Source of the DNA: Cellulophaga baltica
GTDB taxonomy: Bacteria > Bacteroidota > Bacteroidia > Flavobacteriales > Flavobacteriaceae
Length of the DNA stretch: 64,000 nucleotides
Assembly (NCBI RefSeq): GCF_900102165.1
Contig: NZ_FNBD01000002.1
Location: 62,001 to 126,000, forward strand
Direction of reading: 5' to 3'
The notes beneath the pieces are model-generated. The model saw nothing but the letters and a program-made list of their open reading frames with translations, made no database searches and was not told the DNA's origin. Below, piece by piece: positions 45,936 through 56,440 of this stretch (within the stretch, counting starts at the first letter, position 1; the number at the start of each line of letters is the position of its first letter). The position numbers and the translations under genes are program-made.

Positions 45936-48900
45936 ATGACTAAACTTAAAAGCATTCAGTTGAATCTGAAAAAATTGTCGAGTCTATTTTGGATTTTAGG
46001 CTTTCTTATTTGCAGCATTACGGCACATGCAAATCCAACCTTACCACAGAGCATAAAAATATCTGGTACAGTAGTAGACGCAGAAGACAATATGCCCATA
46101 CCGGGTGTGAATGTCGTAGTTAAAGGAACTTCTACTGGAACAGTTACAGATTTTGATGGTAACTATACTATAGATGTACCGGCTAGCACAAGTGTTCTTG
46201 TCTTTTCTTCTATAGGTTATGCAAAAAAAGAAGTATCAACTAAGTCTAGTACTGTAATTAACGTTTCATTGGAAGCGGATGTAAGCGCACTAGATGAGAT
46301 TGTGGTGGTAGGTTACGGTACTGCTAAAAAGGAAACTCTAACGGGATCTGTTGAACAGGTAAAGGCAGAAGCTTTTGAAGATTTAGCTGTGGGTAGTCCT
46401 GCATTAGCGCTTCAAGGTAGAACGCCTGGTTTGGTAGTTACTCGTACCTCCTCAAGACCTGGCGATGAAAATGTAAACTTTCTTATTAGAGGTGCTTCTT
46501 CTATTAACGGAATAGAACCACTTATTGTAATTGATGGTATTCCTTCCATAAACTCGTCTTCCTTTAACGATATGAACCCTAATGATATTGAAAGCATTAG
46601 TGTATTAAAAGGGGGATCGGCATCTGTATACGGATCCCGTGCCGCAGGTGGTGTGATTTTAGTGACTACAAAAAAAGGTAAAGGACAGATTAAGATTGAT
46701 ATCAGTACCATTTCTAGAGTTGGTACAATAGGTATACGTCCTCCATCGCCAACAATGTCACAATACGGGCAATTATATGCTGCTGCAGCTCGTGAAGATA
46801 TAGCTTCTGGAAAGCCACCTCGATATTTCTTTTGGAATGATCTTGCAACTGTAGATAGAATTGCTTCTGGAGAAGAAGGATATTATGATTTACCTATAAA
46901 CGGAAATATTTGGTTAGGAGATGCTCCTAGGTTTGATGAAATGTTCGGTAATTCTTACTCAAGCCAACATAACATTAGTATATCTGGAGGAACAGAAAAA
47001 AGTAACTTCCGTATATCTGCAGGGTATGACAACAATGTTGGGGGCCTAAAAGTTGCAGATGATAGTTCTGATAGATATAATTTTTCTATGAACTATGGTG
47101 CGGATATTAGTGATAAACTAAGTTTGAATACAAATATTACTTATTATAACAATAAATTTTCAGGACCTTCTGGAGGTTTAGGTAGAGAAGCAGCAACCTA
47201 CGATGCTCCCCTTTTTCCTACCTATAATGCAGACGGACAATACTATGCAAACTTTGGAGGTGATCTAATCACAGGAGATAGAAATGGTGTGGCACAAGTT
47301 ATAGATGGTGGCCGTGAGAACAAAACAATTGAGCAATTTAAAATATCTGCTTTAGCTAAATACAAATTCACGGATCATTTAGATTTTACAGGTTCTTATG
47401 CAATCAGCAGACAAAATAGTGAATACCAAACCTATTCGGTTTCTGTACCACTTTATAGCTGGGGCGGGAGTTTCTCAAATAATATAAACAATACCACTTC
47501 CATTCAAGAAGGTACAGGTCCTGACAGAAATGATGGTAACATTACTTACAAGAATTATAAAGGTGCATTAAATTACTCTAATCAATTTGGTGATCACAAC
47601 CTATCGGGACTTTTAGCTATAGAAGCTGAGAAAAATGATATTAACGAATATAATATTAGAAGAAATGGCTTTGTAGATTATGGTGTTTACGATATTAATT
47701 TAGGAGCTACTGACCAATTGGTGACAACATCGGGTGGTGGTACTTCTTGGGGTTTCTTCGGATACATCGGTAGATTAAACTATGACTACAAAAGTAAATA
47801 TCTAATAGAAGTACAAGGTAGACGCGATGGATCTTCAAGATTTGCAGATGGTAAAAAATGGTCTAACTACGGTAATGTTTCAGCTGGTTGGGTACTTAGT
47901 TCCGAAAATTTCCTAAAAGAGAGTAGCCTTATATCATTCTTAAAATTAAGAGGTGGTTATGGCGAATTAGGGAGTACTTCTGGTATTGGTGATTTTGGAT
48001 ATTTATCTACGGTAGGCTTTGGTACAACTGTATTTGGCCAAACAAATGCAGGACAACAAGCTACATCTAGTGCAAATAGTTTATTCAGTAGTAATACTAC
48101 TTGGGAACGAATCGTAACCAAGGAGATAGGTGTAGACTTTAGACTGTTTAATAGCAACGTATTTGGTTCTTTTGACCTTTATCAAAAAGACAATGTAGGT
48201 ATGTTGGTTAGAGGTATTGAAACCGATATTTTAGGTACGGCAACTCCATTTACCAATATTGGTACTTTAGAAACCAAGGGATGGGAAGCAATGCTGGGCT
48301 ATCAAGGTAAAATAGGTGAAGTTGATTTTACCGTAAGTGCAAATATGAGTGATTCTAGAAACGAAATCACTGAATATGACGGTGCCCAAACGATATTTGA
48401 GAATTTGAACGATGCCGATAGTGGCAGAAATATATTAGGAAAACCAATTAACTCGTTTTATTTATGGGAGACTAATGGTTATTTTGATTCTCAGGCACAA
48501 GTTGATGAATATTACGCAAGTTTAGATGAAGGTGGTATTTTACCTTCTCAAAGCTCTAACGATGCATTGAGACCGGGAGATATGATCGTTGTAGATTCTA
48601 ATGGAGATGGTACCCTGGACAATGACGACTTAACCTATAGTGGGGATGCATCACAACATTATGTTTATGGATTTAATTTTGATGTAAAATATAAGAATTT
48701 TGACCTTAGTGCATTTTTTCAAGGTGCTCTAGAGCATAATGTTTATAGAACGGGTTATTTCGCCCAACCTTTCCAAGCAGAATGGCAGAACCAATCTAAT
48801 ACATGGTTAGGAAGAACATGGACCGAAGATAATAGAGATGCAGAATTTCCTAGATTAACTACACAACGTGGGCTATCTGCGTGGAACTACAGAAGTAAAG

Positions 48901-49142
48901 ATCATATTTTACAGAATAATAGATACATGAGATTGAAGTCTCTTATTATAGGATATAACTTTAAAAATTTACAAATAAAGAATACTCCTATTGATAATAT
49001 TAGAATTTATTTTTCAGGAAATGATTTATTTGAAATAACCAGTGTAAAAGATGGTTATGATCCAGAATTTCAAGCGAGTTCTAATAACAGTGCCTACCCA
49101 TTTATGCGTACTTGGGCATTAGGTTTAAAAATTTCACTTTAG
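45936..49142 (+). CDS. SusC/RagA-family TonB-dependent outer-membrane transporter (PUL 2)
   Basis: The 1068-residue protein has a long signal region ending in SITAHAN and a carboxypeptidase-like domain (IKISGTVVDAEDNMPIPGVN, STGTVTDFDGNYTI). The TonB box area (LDEIVVVGYGTAKKETLTGS), plug (PLIVIDGIPSI, LKGGSASVYGSRAAGGVI) and barrel follow, ending WALGLKISL. It imports oligosaccharides with its SusD partner, 42 bp downstream. No regulator is adjacent; it is divergent from the GH88 operon. The glycan could be the same uronate-containing substrate handled by GH88, the esterase and the propeller enzyme. Confidence 0.97.
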   Translation: MTKLKSIQLNLKKLSSLFWILGFLICSITAHANPTLPQSIKISGTVVDAEDNMPIPGVNVVVKGTSTGTVTDFDGNYTIDVPASTSVLVFSSIGYAKKEVSTKSSTVINVSLEADVSALDEIVVVGYGTAKKETLTGSVEQVKAEAFEDLAVGSPALALQGRTPGLVVTRTSSRPGDENVNFLIRGASSINGIEPLIVIDGIPSINSSSFNDMNPNDIESISVLKGGSASVYGSRAAGGVILVTTKKGKGQIKIDISTISRVGTIGIRPPSPTMSQYGQLYAAAAREDIASGKPPRYFFWNDLATVDRIASGEEGYYDLPINGNIWLGDAPRFDEMFGNSYSSQHNISISGGTEKSNFRISAGYDNNVGGLKVADDSSDRYNFSMNYGADISDKLSLNTNITYYNNKFSGPSGGLGREAATYDAPLFPTYNADGQYYANFGGDLITGDRNGVAQVIDGGRENKTIEQFKISALAKYKFTDHLDFTGSYAISRQNSEYQTYSVSVPLYSWGGSFSNNINNTTSIQEGTGPDRNDGNITYKNYKGALNYSNQFGDHNLSGLLAIEAEKNDINEYNIRRNGFVDYGVYDINLGATDQLVTTSGGGTSWGFFGYIGRLNYDYKSKYLIEVQGRRDGSSRFADGKKWSNYGNVSAGWVLSSENFLKESSLISFLKLRGGYGELGSTSGIGDFGYLSTVGFGTTVFGQTNAGQQATSSANSLFSSNTTWERIVTKEIGVDFRLFNSNVFGSFDLYQKDNVGMLVRGIETDILGTATPFTNIGTLETKGWEAMLGYQGKIGEVDFTVSANMSDSRNEITEYDGAQTIFENLNDADSGRNILGKPINSFYLWETNGYFDSQAQVDEYYASLDEGGILPSQSSNDALRPGDMIVVDSNGDGTLDNDDLTYSGDASQHYVYGFNFDVKYKNFDLSAFFQGALEHNVYRTGYFAQPFQAEWQNQSNTWLGRTWTEDNRDAEFPRLTTQRGLSAWNYRSKDHILQNNRYMRLKSLIIGYNFKNLQIKNTPIDNIRIYFSGNDLFEITSVKDGYDPEFQASSNNSAYPFMRTWALGLKISL

Positions 49143-49184
49143 TACCATCAAGAAGTAGTTAACATATCATAAAATAATATACAG

Positions 49185-50969
49185 ATGAAAAAAATAATAT
49201 ATATAATACCGTGTTTAATGGTATTCTTCTCCTCGTGTGAAGACGATTTTATAGACTTAGCTCCGCCAGCTTCAATTACTGACCAGGTATATTATACCGA
49301 AGCTGAACATTTTCTAACAGGTTCCAATACGTTTTACAATAACTTAATGACTTGGAGGAACGACCAAGGCATATATTCCGATCACGGTTCAGATTTGGTG
49401 GGTTACACCGAAGATGGAGGGATGCAAGAATATAGTAGAGGTGATACGCAAGCACCTGAAACAGATGGGTACTACTCTAGCCCTTACTCCGCCATTAGAG
49501 CTATGAATCTTTTGCTAGAGCGCGCAGCTGTTTATGAAGGAGATGAAAGTATTGAAGCTTATGTTGCTGCTACTAAATTTCATAGGGCATATCAATATTT
49601 TAACCTAGTACAACGCTTTGGAGGGGTTACTTTGGTTACAAGATCATTAGATGTAGGTGATGAAGAATTAAGTGCACCACGTAATAGTAGATATGAAGTT
49701 GTTGCACAAATACTTGCAGATTTAGATGATGCTATTGCCGGCTTACCTACTGAACAAGAAATTGGATCGAATGATAAAGGTAAAATCAGCAAATGGGCGG
49801 CAATGGCCTATAAAGCAGATGTTTTACTACATGAAGCCACATGGATGAAATATGTTGGTACCACTACAGATGGTGATGGTGTAAGTATTGGTGCTGGTAG
49901 TGCTGGCTTTGATGCCTCTAAGATAGATCCTTATTTACAAGAAGTTGTAACACTTACCAAAACGGTCATGGACCAAGGTGGTTTTGAACTTTGGAATTAT
50001 AATGACGACTTAGATAATTTAAGTTCAAATTTTCTTTTTAATCTAGAAGATAGTGGTTCTAACCCAGCTGGTTTAGATAAGGCTACCAATAAAGAGTTCA
50101 TATTTTACGGGAAATACGATTTTACATTTAGGCAAGCCGGCGACCTTGTAAGTCATGTTTATGAAGGTAGAGTTAAACCTAGTAGAAAAATGATGGATTT
50201 ATTTTTGAGTACCGATGGGTTACCGATTGATCAGTCGCCATTATTTCAAGGGTATGATAATACGCCGGACGAATTTCAAGATAGAGATTACAGAATGACC
50301 GCTTATTTCACCTACCATAAAAACCTTGGTGAAATTCCTCAAAACGGTGACGTTGTTTTAAATGGAACAAATAATTTTGGTTATTTCAACTCTAAATTCA
50401 TGAGCTGGAAATGGGGTACTGATGAAGCCTATAGAGCAACAAAAACGGAAGCTTATGATATGCCTTTTATTCGCCTTGCCGAAGTTTATTTGATGTATGC
50501 AGAAGCTTTGTACGAGTTAAACGGAAGTCTGACAGATGCTGAAATGAACGAATCTATAAATCTAATTAAAGCCAGAGCAGGTTTACCTGCTATTAGCAAT
50601 TCTTTTTTAGCTGCCAATAACATGAACATTGAAACAGAAATCAGAAGAGAACGTACTATAGAGCTGTATGCAGAAGGCGCTACTAGATTTAATGATCTAA
50701 AAAGATGGGGTATTGCAGAAGAAGAACTTGGGGAAACCAAATTTGGTGCTGTTATTGAAGGTACTGTTTACGAAAACAATCCTGATTTATATACTCCTGA
50801 AGGATATGGTTTTGGTGAAGCCACCACTACCACAGGTGTAGGACCAAGAAGTGCGCTAGTTGTAGAACCTTCATCAATCAGAAATTTCTCTAGAGATAAT
50901 TACTTGTTCCCTATTCCTACATCTCAAATAGGGTTAAATCCAAATATGTTACAAAATCCAGGATATTAA
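49185..50969 (+). CDS. SusD/RagB-family surface glycan-binding lipoprotein (PUL 2)
   Basis: The 594-residue lipoprotein (signal ending CLMVFFSSC) has the SusD helical core with AIRAMNLLLERAAVYEG, KFHRAYQYFNLVQRFGGV, KISKWAAMAYKADVLLHEATW, and FIRLAEVYLMYAEALYELNG. It ends in the family signature RRERTIELYAEGATRFNDLKRWG and FPIPTSQIGLNPNMLQNPGY. It is slightly longer than the PUL 1 SusD. Its partner is the SusC immediately upstream. A strong terminator follows 34 bp after its stop. Confidence 0.97.
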   Translation: MKKIIYIIPCLMVFFSSCEDDFIDLAPPASITDQVYYTEAEHFLTGSNTFYNNLMTWRNDQGIYSDHGSDLVGYTEDGGMQEYSRGDTQAPETDGYYSSPYSAIRAMNLLLERAAVYEGDESIEAYVAATKFHRAYQYFNLVQRFGGVTLVTRSLDVGDEELSAPRNSRYEVVAQILADLDDAIAGLPTEQEIGSNDKGKISKWAAMAYKADVLLHEATWMKYVGTTTDGDGVSIGAGSAGFDASKIDPYLQEVVTLTKTVMDQGGFELWNYNDDLDNLSSNFLFNLEDSGSNPAGLDKATNKEFIFYGKYDFTFRQAGDLVSHVYEGRVKPSRKMMDLFLSTDGLPIDQSPLFQGYDNTPDEFQDRDYRMTAYFTYHKNLGEIPQNGDVVLNGTNNFGYFNSKFMSWKWGTDEAYRATKTEAYDMPFIRLAEVYLMYAEALYELNGSLTDAEMNESINLIKARAGLPAISNSFLAANNMNIETEIRRERTIELYAEGATRFNDLKRWGIAEEELGETKFGAVIEGTVYENNPDLYTPEGYGFGEATTTTGVGPRSALVVEPSSIRNFSRDNYLFPIPTSQIGLNPNMLQNPGY

Positions 50970-51002
50970 ATGCTTATTTTTTTGAGTTAATTAGTTAGTT
51001 TC

Positions 51003-51040
51003 AAAAGTGGTTATAAGTATCAAACTTATAACCGCTTTTT
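51003..51040 (+). terminator. Intrinsic terminator after susD 2
   Basis: A 16-bp stem (AAAAGTGGTTATAAGT / ACTTATAACCGCTTTT, one G-U pair) with a 5-nt loop is followed by a short T run. It ends the susCD 2 transcript, so the cytochrome-type dehydrogenase gene at 51265 needs its own promoter within 51041-51264. No motif there other than TTAACAAAC (51229-51237) is recognised. Confidence 0.85.
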
Positions 51041-51264
51041 AGTTTTAATCAGTTTACCTATCCATACCCCCTCTTCATGTTTTAAACCTTACATAGGATT
51101 ATTTTTATGGTAAAATGAATAAATCGGTTAAAAAAAACCATAAGTAATAGTAAACTACCAATAATTCATAGTCATAGCGCTTTAAATTTTCGCCGCTGTA
51201 ACTTTTAATTAATACCTTAATTACCCGATTAACAAACCCATTATTGAACTAGAATTTTTTAAAA

Positions 51265-53508
51265 ATGAAATTAAACCAATGTCTTTTTTTAGGTATACTC
51301 GTAACCACTATTTTTAGCTGTAAACAGAAAGAATATGTAGATGAAATTTATGAAAAACCAGAAATAATAAAAGAAGCTTCTTCTCAATTTCTCTCTCCAG
51401 AAGAGAGTATGAAAACATTTTATGTACCCAAAGGATACAAAGTAGAACTGGTTGCTAGCGAACCGATGGTAGATGAACCTATCACTATTGCTTGGGACGG
51501 AAACGGCCGGATGTATGTAGCCGAAATGAATACCTATATGCAAGATCTTGATGGTACCGGAACCAATAGATCTATAAGCAAAATAAAACTACTAACAGAT
51601 ACAGATGGTGATGGCAAAATGGACAAAAGCACGGTCTTTATTGATAGCCTCATGCTGCCTAGAATGATTTTACCTCTAGAAGACGAATTGATTGTTAATG
51701 AAACCTATTCGTATGATTTATGGAGTTTTAAAGATACGGATGGCGATGGAGTTGCAGACAAAAAAGAACGTGTATACTATAACGAAAATCGTCGTGGTGG
51801 TAATTTAGAGCACCAACAGAGTGGTTTACTATGGAATTTAGATAATTGGGTCTACACTACCTATAATCCTGTACGTTTTAAATTTAAAAAAGGAAAGGTC
51901 GTTGTAGATTCTCTAGAAAATATGCCGAGTGGACAATGGGGCCTATCGCAAGATGATATGGGTAACATGTACTATTCTTCGGCTGGGAGTGAAAATCCCG
52001 CGTACGGCTTTCAGCAACCTGCCTCTTATGGCGATTACAATCCGGAAGGCAGACTATCTGAAGGTTTTATTGAACCTTGGCCTATTGTAGGTACGCCAGA
52101 CGTACAGGGCGGACCAAAAAGATTGCGAGAAGATGGTACCTTAAACCATTTTACAGGAGTTGCGGGACAAGAAATATTTAGAGGTCATAAATTACCTCCT
52201 TCCACATATGGTGATTTATTTATTCCTGAACCCGTAGGAAGGTTAATAAGACGCGCTAAAGTACGTGTAGAAAACGGTAAAAAAGTGCTGTATAATGCCT
52301 ACGATGAAGCAGAATTTATGGCTTCTACAGATTTAAACTTTAGGCCTACTCAGGCCAAAACAGGTCCCGATGGCGCTTTATATGTAGTAGATATGTATCG
52401 AGGTATTATTCAAGAAAGTAATTGGACTAGAAAAGGAAGTGTGATTCGTCCCGTTATTGAACGAAAAGGTTTAGATAAAAATATTGGTAAAGGAAGAATT
52501 TACAGAATTGTACATGAAGATATTACTCCTGACAAAAAGCCAGAATTATTAGGTAAAAAAGCATCAGAATTAGTAGAATATTTAGGGCATCCTAATGGCT
52601 GGTACAGAAATACGGCCCAGAAATTAATTATACTAAAAGATGATCAAACGGTAATTCCAGAATTAAAGGAAATCGCTTTAGATAATTCTTCTATTTGGAC
52701 TAGCCTATTTGATACCGATAAAGATCTAGGAATTGCCCGCGTGCATGCACTTTGGACTTTAGAAGGTTTAGGAGTGGTAGACAAAGGTCTTATAAAGGCA
52801 AAATTCACAGATGAAGATCCTCGTGTACGATTAACGGCTATTCGCTTGAGTGAAACTTTCTTGAAAAAAGGTGATACTGATATTTTCGCGGCATTAGAAA
52901 CTTTAAGCATGGATCAAGATATTGATGTGGTAAACCAAGTTGCTCTTTCCCTACGATATAGTAAAGCTAAAAAAGCTACTGAATTATTAAAAAGTATCCA
53001 AGATGCTTATGCTGATAATGAAATAGTATCACACGCCGTAAAAGAAAGCTTAAAGAAAGATGATTCTAAACTTGCGCAATTAAAAGCGCGTATTTCCAAT
53101 AGACCCCTCGGTGAAAAACAAAGTATTCTTAGAGGTTATGATTCTTATAAGCAACTATGTATTACGTGCCATGGTCCTGATTTGGCTGGCGTTCCTACTG
53201 AAGATGGTGCTCTTATAGCTCCCTCTCTAATTGGCAGTGCTCGTGTTGTTGGGGACAAAGGTACGCTAAGTAAAATTTTATTAAACGGATTAATTGGTCC
53301 TATTGAAGGCCAAGAATACGGTATAATGATGGCCTTAAAAAGTAATGATGATCAATGGATTGCAGATGTACTTAGCTATGTGAGAGCTTTAAATAATGTA
53401 GATGGTGTGCATAAACGCATTGTGGGTAATGCTAGAAAAGAATCTAAAGACAGAGAAGATTATTGGACCTTAGAAGAACTAGAAGCCTTAGAAAAGGAGA
53501 AAAAATAG
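51265..53508 (+). CDS. Sugar-dehydrogenase-like beta-propeller lipoprotein with HEAT repeats and cytochrome c
   Basis: The 747-residue lipoprotein (signal ending TTIFSC) starts with a six-bladed PQQ/sorbosone-dehydrogenase-like propeller (~40-420, ITIAWDGNGRMYVAEMNTY, QAKTGPDGALYVVDMYRG) containing two Ca2+-type DTDGDG loops. HEAT-like helical repeats (~440-610, DEDPRVRLTAIRLSE) and a C-terminal cytochrome c with one heme site CITCH (~residue 633) follow. A Met in GIMMALKS is a possible axial ligand. Proteins of this type (PVC-type heme-binding, membrane-bound dehydrogenase) are thought to oxidise sugars in the periplasm. It lies alone between two terminators and downstream of SusCD 2. Electron acceptor and substrate unknown. 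Confidence 0.85.
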   Translation: MKLNQCLFLGILVTTIFSCKQKEYVDEIYEKPEIIKEASSQFLSPEESMKTFYVPKGYKVELVASEPMVDEPITIAWDGNGRMYVAEMNTYMQDLDGTGTNRSISKIKLLTDTDGDGKMDKSTVFIDSLMLPRMILPLEDELIVNETYSYDLWSFKDTDGDGVADKKERVYYNENRRGGNLEHQQSGLLWNLDNWVYTTYNPVRFKFKKGKVVVDSLENMPSGQWGLSQDDMGNMYYSSAGSENPAYGFQQPASYGDYNPEGRLSEGFIEPWPIVGTPDVQGGPKRLREDGTLNHFTGVAGQEIFRGHKLPPSTYGDLFIPEPVGRLIRRAKVRVENGKKVLYNAYDEAEFMASTDLNFRPTQAKTGPDGALYVVDMYRGIIQESNWTRKGSVIRPVIERKGLDKNIGKGRIYRIVHEDITPDKKPELLGKKASELVEYLGHPNGWYRNTAQKLIILKDDQTVIPELKEIALDNSSIWTSLFDTDKDLGIARVHALWTLEGLGVVDKGLIKAKFTDEDPRVRLTAIRLSETFLKKGDTDIFAALETLSMDQDIDVVNQVALSLRYSKAKKATELLKSIQDAYADNEIVSHAVKESLKKDDSKLAQLKARISNRPLGEKQSILRGYDSYKQLCITCHGPDLAGVPTEDGALIAPSLIGSARVVGDKGTLSKILLNGLIGPIEGQEYGIMMALKSNDDQWIADVLSYVRALNNVDGVHKRIVGNARKESKDREDYWTLEELEALEKEKK

Positions 53509-53535
53509 TATTTATTACTACTAGTCTTAAACTAA

Positions 53536-53571
53536 AAAAAAGCCTGGAAATTTATAATTTTCAGGCTTTTT
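53536..53571. terminator. Bidirectional intrinsic terminator between the cytochrome gene and TBDR gene
   Basis: A ~16-bp stem (AAAAAGCCTGGAAATT / AATTTTCAGGCTTTTT, one mismatch or G-U) with a 3-nt loop and T-rich flanks serves both convergent genes, ending at 53508 (plus) and 53593 (minus). Confidence 0.88.
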
Positions 53572-53592
53572 ACATTTTATTTTTTTCGTTAT

Positions 53593-56412
53593 TTAGAAGG
53601 TGTAGTTTACTCTTAAAGAGGTACTTCTTGGTAATACCGGAACCACCACAAAACTTTCATCAGGGTTATTTTGAATAAATTCTGAGGTTGCTCCATTGGC
53701 ATTGGCACCAAAACTATTAGCTCCAAAAAAATTAGCTAATCCGTCTGAATTAAACATATTCACTACCAATAAATTTGCAGAAATATGCTTTGTAAACTGA
53801 TAGCCAATACCCGCATCAGAAATACTATAATCTGCCAACCTAAATGCATTTGCTACATTGCCTTGACGTTTTCCCATAAATTGCCATTTGTAATGTACAG
53901 ATAGTTTATCTAATTGATACGCTCCTAATACGTTAAACATTACTTTAGGGTTAAATGGTAGCGTATTGCCAGAGTAATCTACAGTAGTATCATCCGCTAC
54001 GGCTACTGATCCTGCTGCATCATAAACCAACCATTCTGTGGCTTTTGGATTTTGAAGGACTCCATTAAAAAGAAATTTAAAATTACGGAAAGGCGTATAT
54101 ACCGCTTCCCATTCTAAGCCTAAAGTTCTTGAGGTGTTAAATAAAATGGGGGTGTAAAAAATACTATTTGTATCCCCATCAAATTCAAAATTTGCATTCC
54201 CTATATTATCTAACTGGCTCCAAAAAACAGTACTCGTCAATGAAAAGTCTGAAAGACTATATTTAATTCCAAACTCAGCCTGAGTAATTTTTTGAACTTC
54301 TCCCTTTTTGTTAATAGGAACATTCGCAAAATTATTAAAATAGTAATTTAACTCTGGAGCTTTATTTCCTTTTGAAAGCCTAGTAAACAAAGAAGCCTCT
54401 TTATTAATTTTAAAATTTAGCCCCCCTGAAAAGGATAGGTAGTTATAGTTAAAATCAAAGGCATCTTTATCACCTGTTGGTGCCAAAATACCATTATCAT
54501 AAGCCGTTGTTGCATCGCCATCTAAGCCTCCATCCTGTGAGAACGGAGCATAACGGTCTTTACTCCCTTTATGCCGTATGTCTTCATACCGCAAGCCTAA
54601 ATCTACATCTATACGATCTGTAATTTCCCATCGATCATTCATAAAAGCGGCTATTTGGCTCACTTGAGCTTCTGCATTCACAAAAAACAACCCTCCATAA
54701 TTACTAATTCCGTTTTCATCTGACAATAAAATGGTAGGCTCATTAGGGTTCTCTAAGGAAACTTGAAGCATTTTAGAATTGGGCTCATACGTAACATACC
54801 CAAAGCTGCCTTGCGTAAATAATGACGTATCTGAAAAACCTAAAGCCAATCCTCCTGTAAAATTATGCTGCGCTATTTTTTTATGAAGAGAGAATTCATT
54901 CATCCATTCACTAGCTTTATTCTCTTTGTACCAAGCCGATGTTCCCATGATGGCGTCATTGGGCAAGGTACCATTCCCTATATATTCCGCCGGCTCTCCT
55001 GCAAGAATTCCTGCATTATTTACGCGTGCAATTTCAGAACCTGATTGGGTATCCCGAAACACCACTTCTCCTATCGGAAAAGACGCTCCACTGATAAAAT
55101 AGGCCAAAGGATTATCTAGTGAAACAAAGGCGTTACTAATAGACGTTTGCCAATTGGCATTCTTATTAGAATATTTAATTAAGTTTTGCAGCGACCAATT
55201 ATTGCCTAAATCTTGGAAAAAATCTGCTCCAAAGGCTAGATCTTTTGCATGAACTCCTTGTGCGGGATTAAAACTATTTGTTGCCCCTTCTTGAAGGTTT
55301 CTACTATCTGGAATAGCTGCCGTAAACTCTGGCATTAACAAAGAAGTAGAATTAAAATTTTGACCAAATGCAGCTTCTGGATTTTCCCAATTTGTAGCGG
55401 CAACACCTGTCCACCTATTCGTATAATCATCTAATAATTTTCCATGTAATTTCAAGGACCCCTTATCAAACTTTTTAATCACATTAAATTTAAATTGCCC
55501 TCTTTTGCTAAATGTAAAATCAACATCTCGAGCCCCTTCATCCTTGCGGTAATGGCCGCCGGCATTAAAAAACCAATTACTCCCTAGAGGTCCTCCAATA
55601 ACGCCATCAACCTTAAATAAGGTATTACCACTATGTTGCAAGGCACTTAATACTTGTACTTCTCCTCCAAATTCATTTCTAATGCCTGGTGAAATAAAAT
55701 TATAAATACCTCCGGGTGCATTCATCGCGGTAATAGATGCACTACCGCCACGTATTGCTTCTACTCTTTGGGTCATTAAATCTACCCGATGAAAAAGATC
55801 TGGGCTATAATAAGAATGTTGTACTAAACTAACAGGTAGACCATCTTCTTGTAAAGTCACATAATACCAACCTAAATCATCTTCCGCAGCAGCAGATATG
55901 CCTCGGGTATACACCTTTGTAAAAACCTCGCCTGCAGAGGCATCGGTAAAAGTTCCTGTAATATTTTGTAAAAGGCTTGCGGTACCTTGAGGGTAAATTT
56001 GTTTTAACCGTTTATGCTCTAGCGTACTTACTGATGTTGCCGTATTCTTTGCTTCCAGAGATGTAAAACTACCTGTAACCACCACGGCCTGTAAGCTTAG
56101 ATAATCGCCTTCAAGAATAAGATTCTTATCGCTTGCATTTTCTGTAATTTCAGCTTCAAAATCGAGTTTTTTATAACCTAAATGTGCAATTGAAATTTTA
56201 TACGTTCCTAATGGGATATTTTGAATTTCAAAAGCTCCTTCAGTATTTGTAATCCCATAAATTGATGATGCATTGAAATGTAGTGTGGCACCTTCTATAG
56301 GTTCTCCGTGTACATCAGTTACTGTTCCACTATAAGAAGCCTCTTGGGCGTAGACACAAAAAATGCTAAGCATCCCCACAAGAAAGAGTGAAATCGATTT
56401 GATTTTATTCAT
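53593..56412 (-). CDS. TonB-dependent outer-membrane receptor without SusD partner
   Basis: The 939-residue protein has a signal peptide (FCVYAQ) and an N-terminal carboxypeptidase-regulatory-like domain (YSGTVTDVHGEPIEGATLHF, LGTYKISIAHLGYKKLDFEA). The plug domain (LQAVVVTGSFTSLEAKNTAT, VEAIRGGSASITAMNAPGGI) and barrel end in SLRVNYTF. It lacks the long SusC-specific insertions, and no susD is near, so it is a classical TBDR for a small ligand, such as an oligosaccharide, siderophore or cofactor. It lies 28 bp after the hybrid regulator gene, so both are probably co-transcribed. Its link to the GH39/GH3 genes upstream suggests oligosaccharide import (inference). Confidence 0.92.
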   Translation of the reverse strand: MNKIKSISLFLVGMLSIFCVYAQEASYSGTVTDVHGEPIEGATLHFNASSIYGITNTEGAFEIQNIPLGTYKISIAHLGYKKLDFEAEITENASDKNLILEGDYLSLQAVVVTGSFTSLEAKNTATSVSTLEHKRLKQIYPQGTASLLQNITGTFTDASAGEVFTKVYTRGISAAAEDDLGWYYVTLQEDGLPVSLVQHSYYSPDLFHRVDLMTQRVEAIRGGSASITAMNAPGGIYNFISPGIRNEFGGEVQVLSALQHSGNTLFKVDGVIGGPLGSNWFFNAGGHYRKDEGARDVDFTFSKRGQFKFNVIKKFDKGSLKLHGKLLDDYTNRWTGVAATNWENPEAAFGQNFNSTSLLMPEFTAAIPDSRNLQEGATNSFNPAQGVHAKDLAFGADFFQDLGNNWSLQNLIKYSNKNANWQTSISNAFVSLDNPLAYFISGASFPIGEVVFRDTQSGSEIARVNNAGILAGEPAEYIGNGTLPNDAIMGTSAWYKENKASEWMNEFSLHKKIAQHNFTGGLALGFSDTSLFTQGSFGYVTYEPNSKMLQVSLENPNEPTILLSDENGISNYGGLFFVNAEAQVSQIAAFMNDRWEITDRIDVDLGLRYEDIRHKGSKDRYAPFSQDGGLDGDATTAYDNGILAPTGDKDAFDFNYNYLSFSGGLNFKINKEASLFTRLSKGNKAPELNYYFNNFANVPINKKGEVQKITQAEFGIKYSLSDFSLTSTVFWSQLDNIGNANFEFDGDTNSIFYTPILFNTSRTLGLEWEAVYTPFRNFKFLFNGVLQNPKATEWLVYDAAGSVAVADDTTVDYSGNTLPFNPKVMFNVLGAYQLDKLSVHYKWQFMGKRQGNVANAFRLADYSISDAGIGYQFTKHISANLLVVNMFNSDGLANFFGANSFGANANGATSEFIQNNPDESFVVVPVLPRSTSLRVNYTF

Positions 56413-56440
56413 AATTAATTTAAAAATTTAAGCTAGTTGG

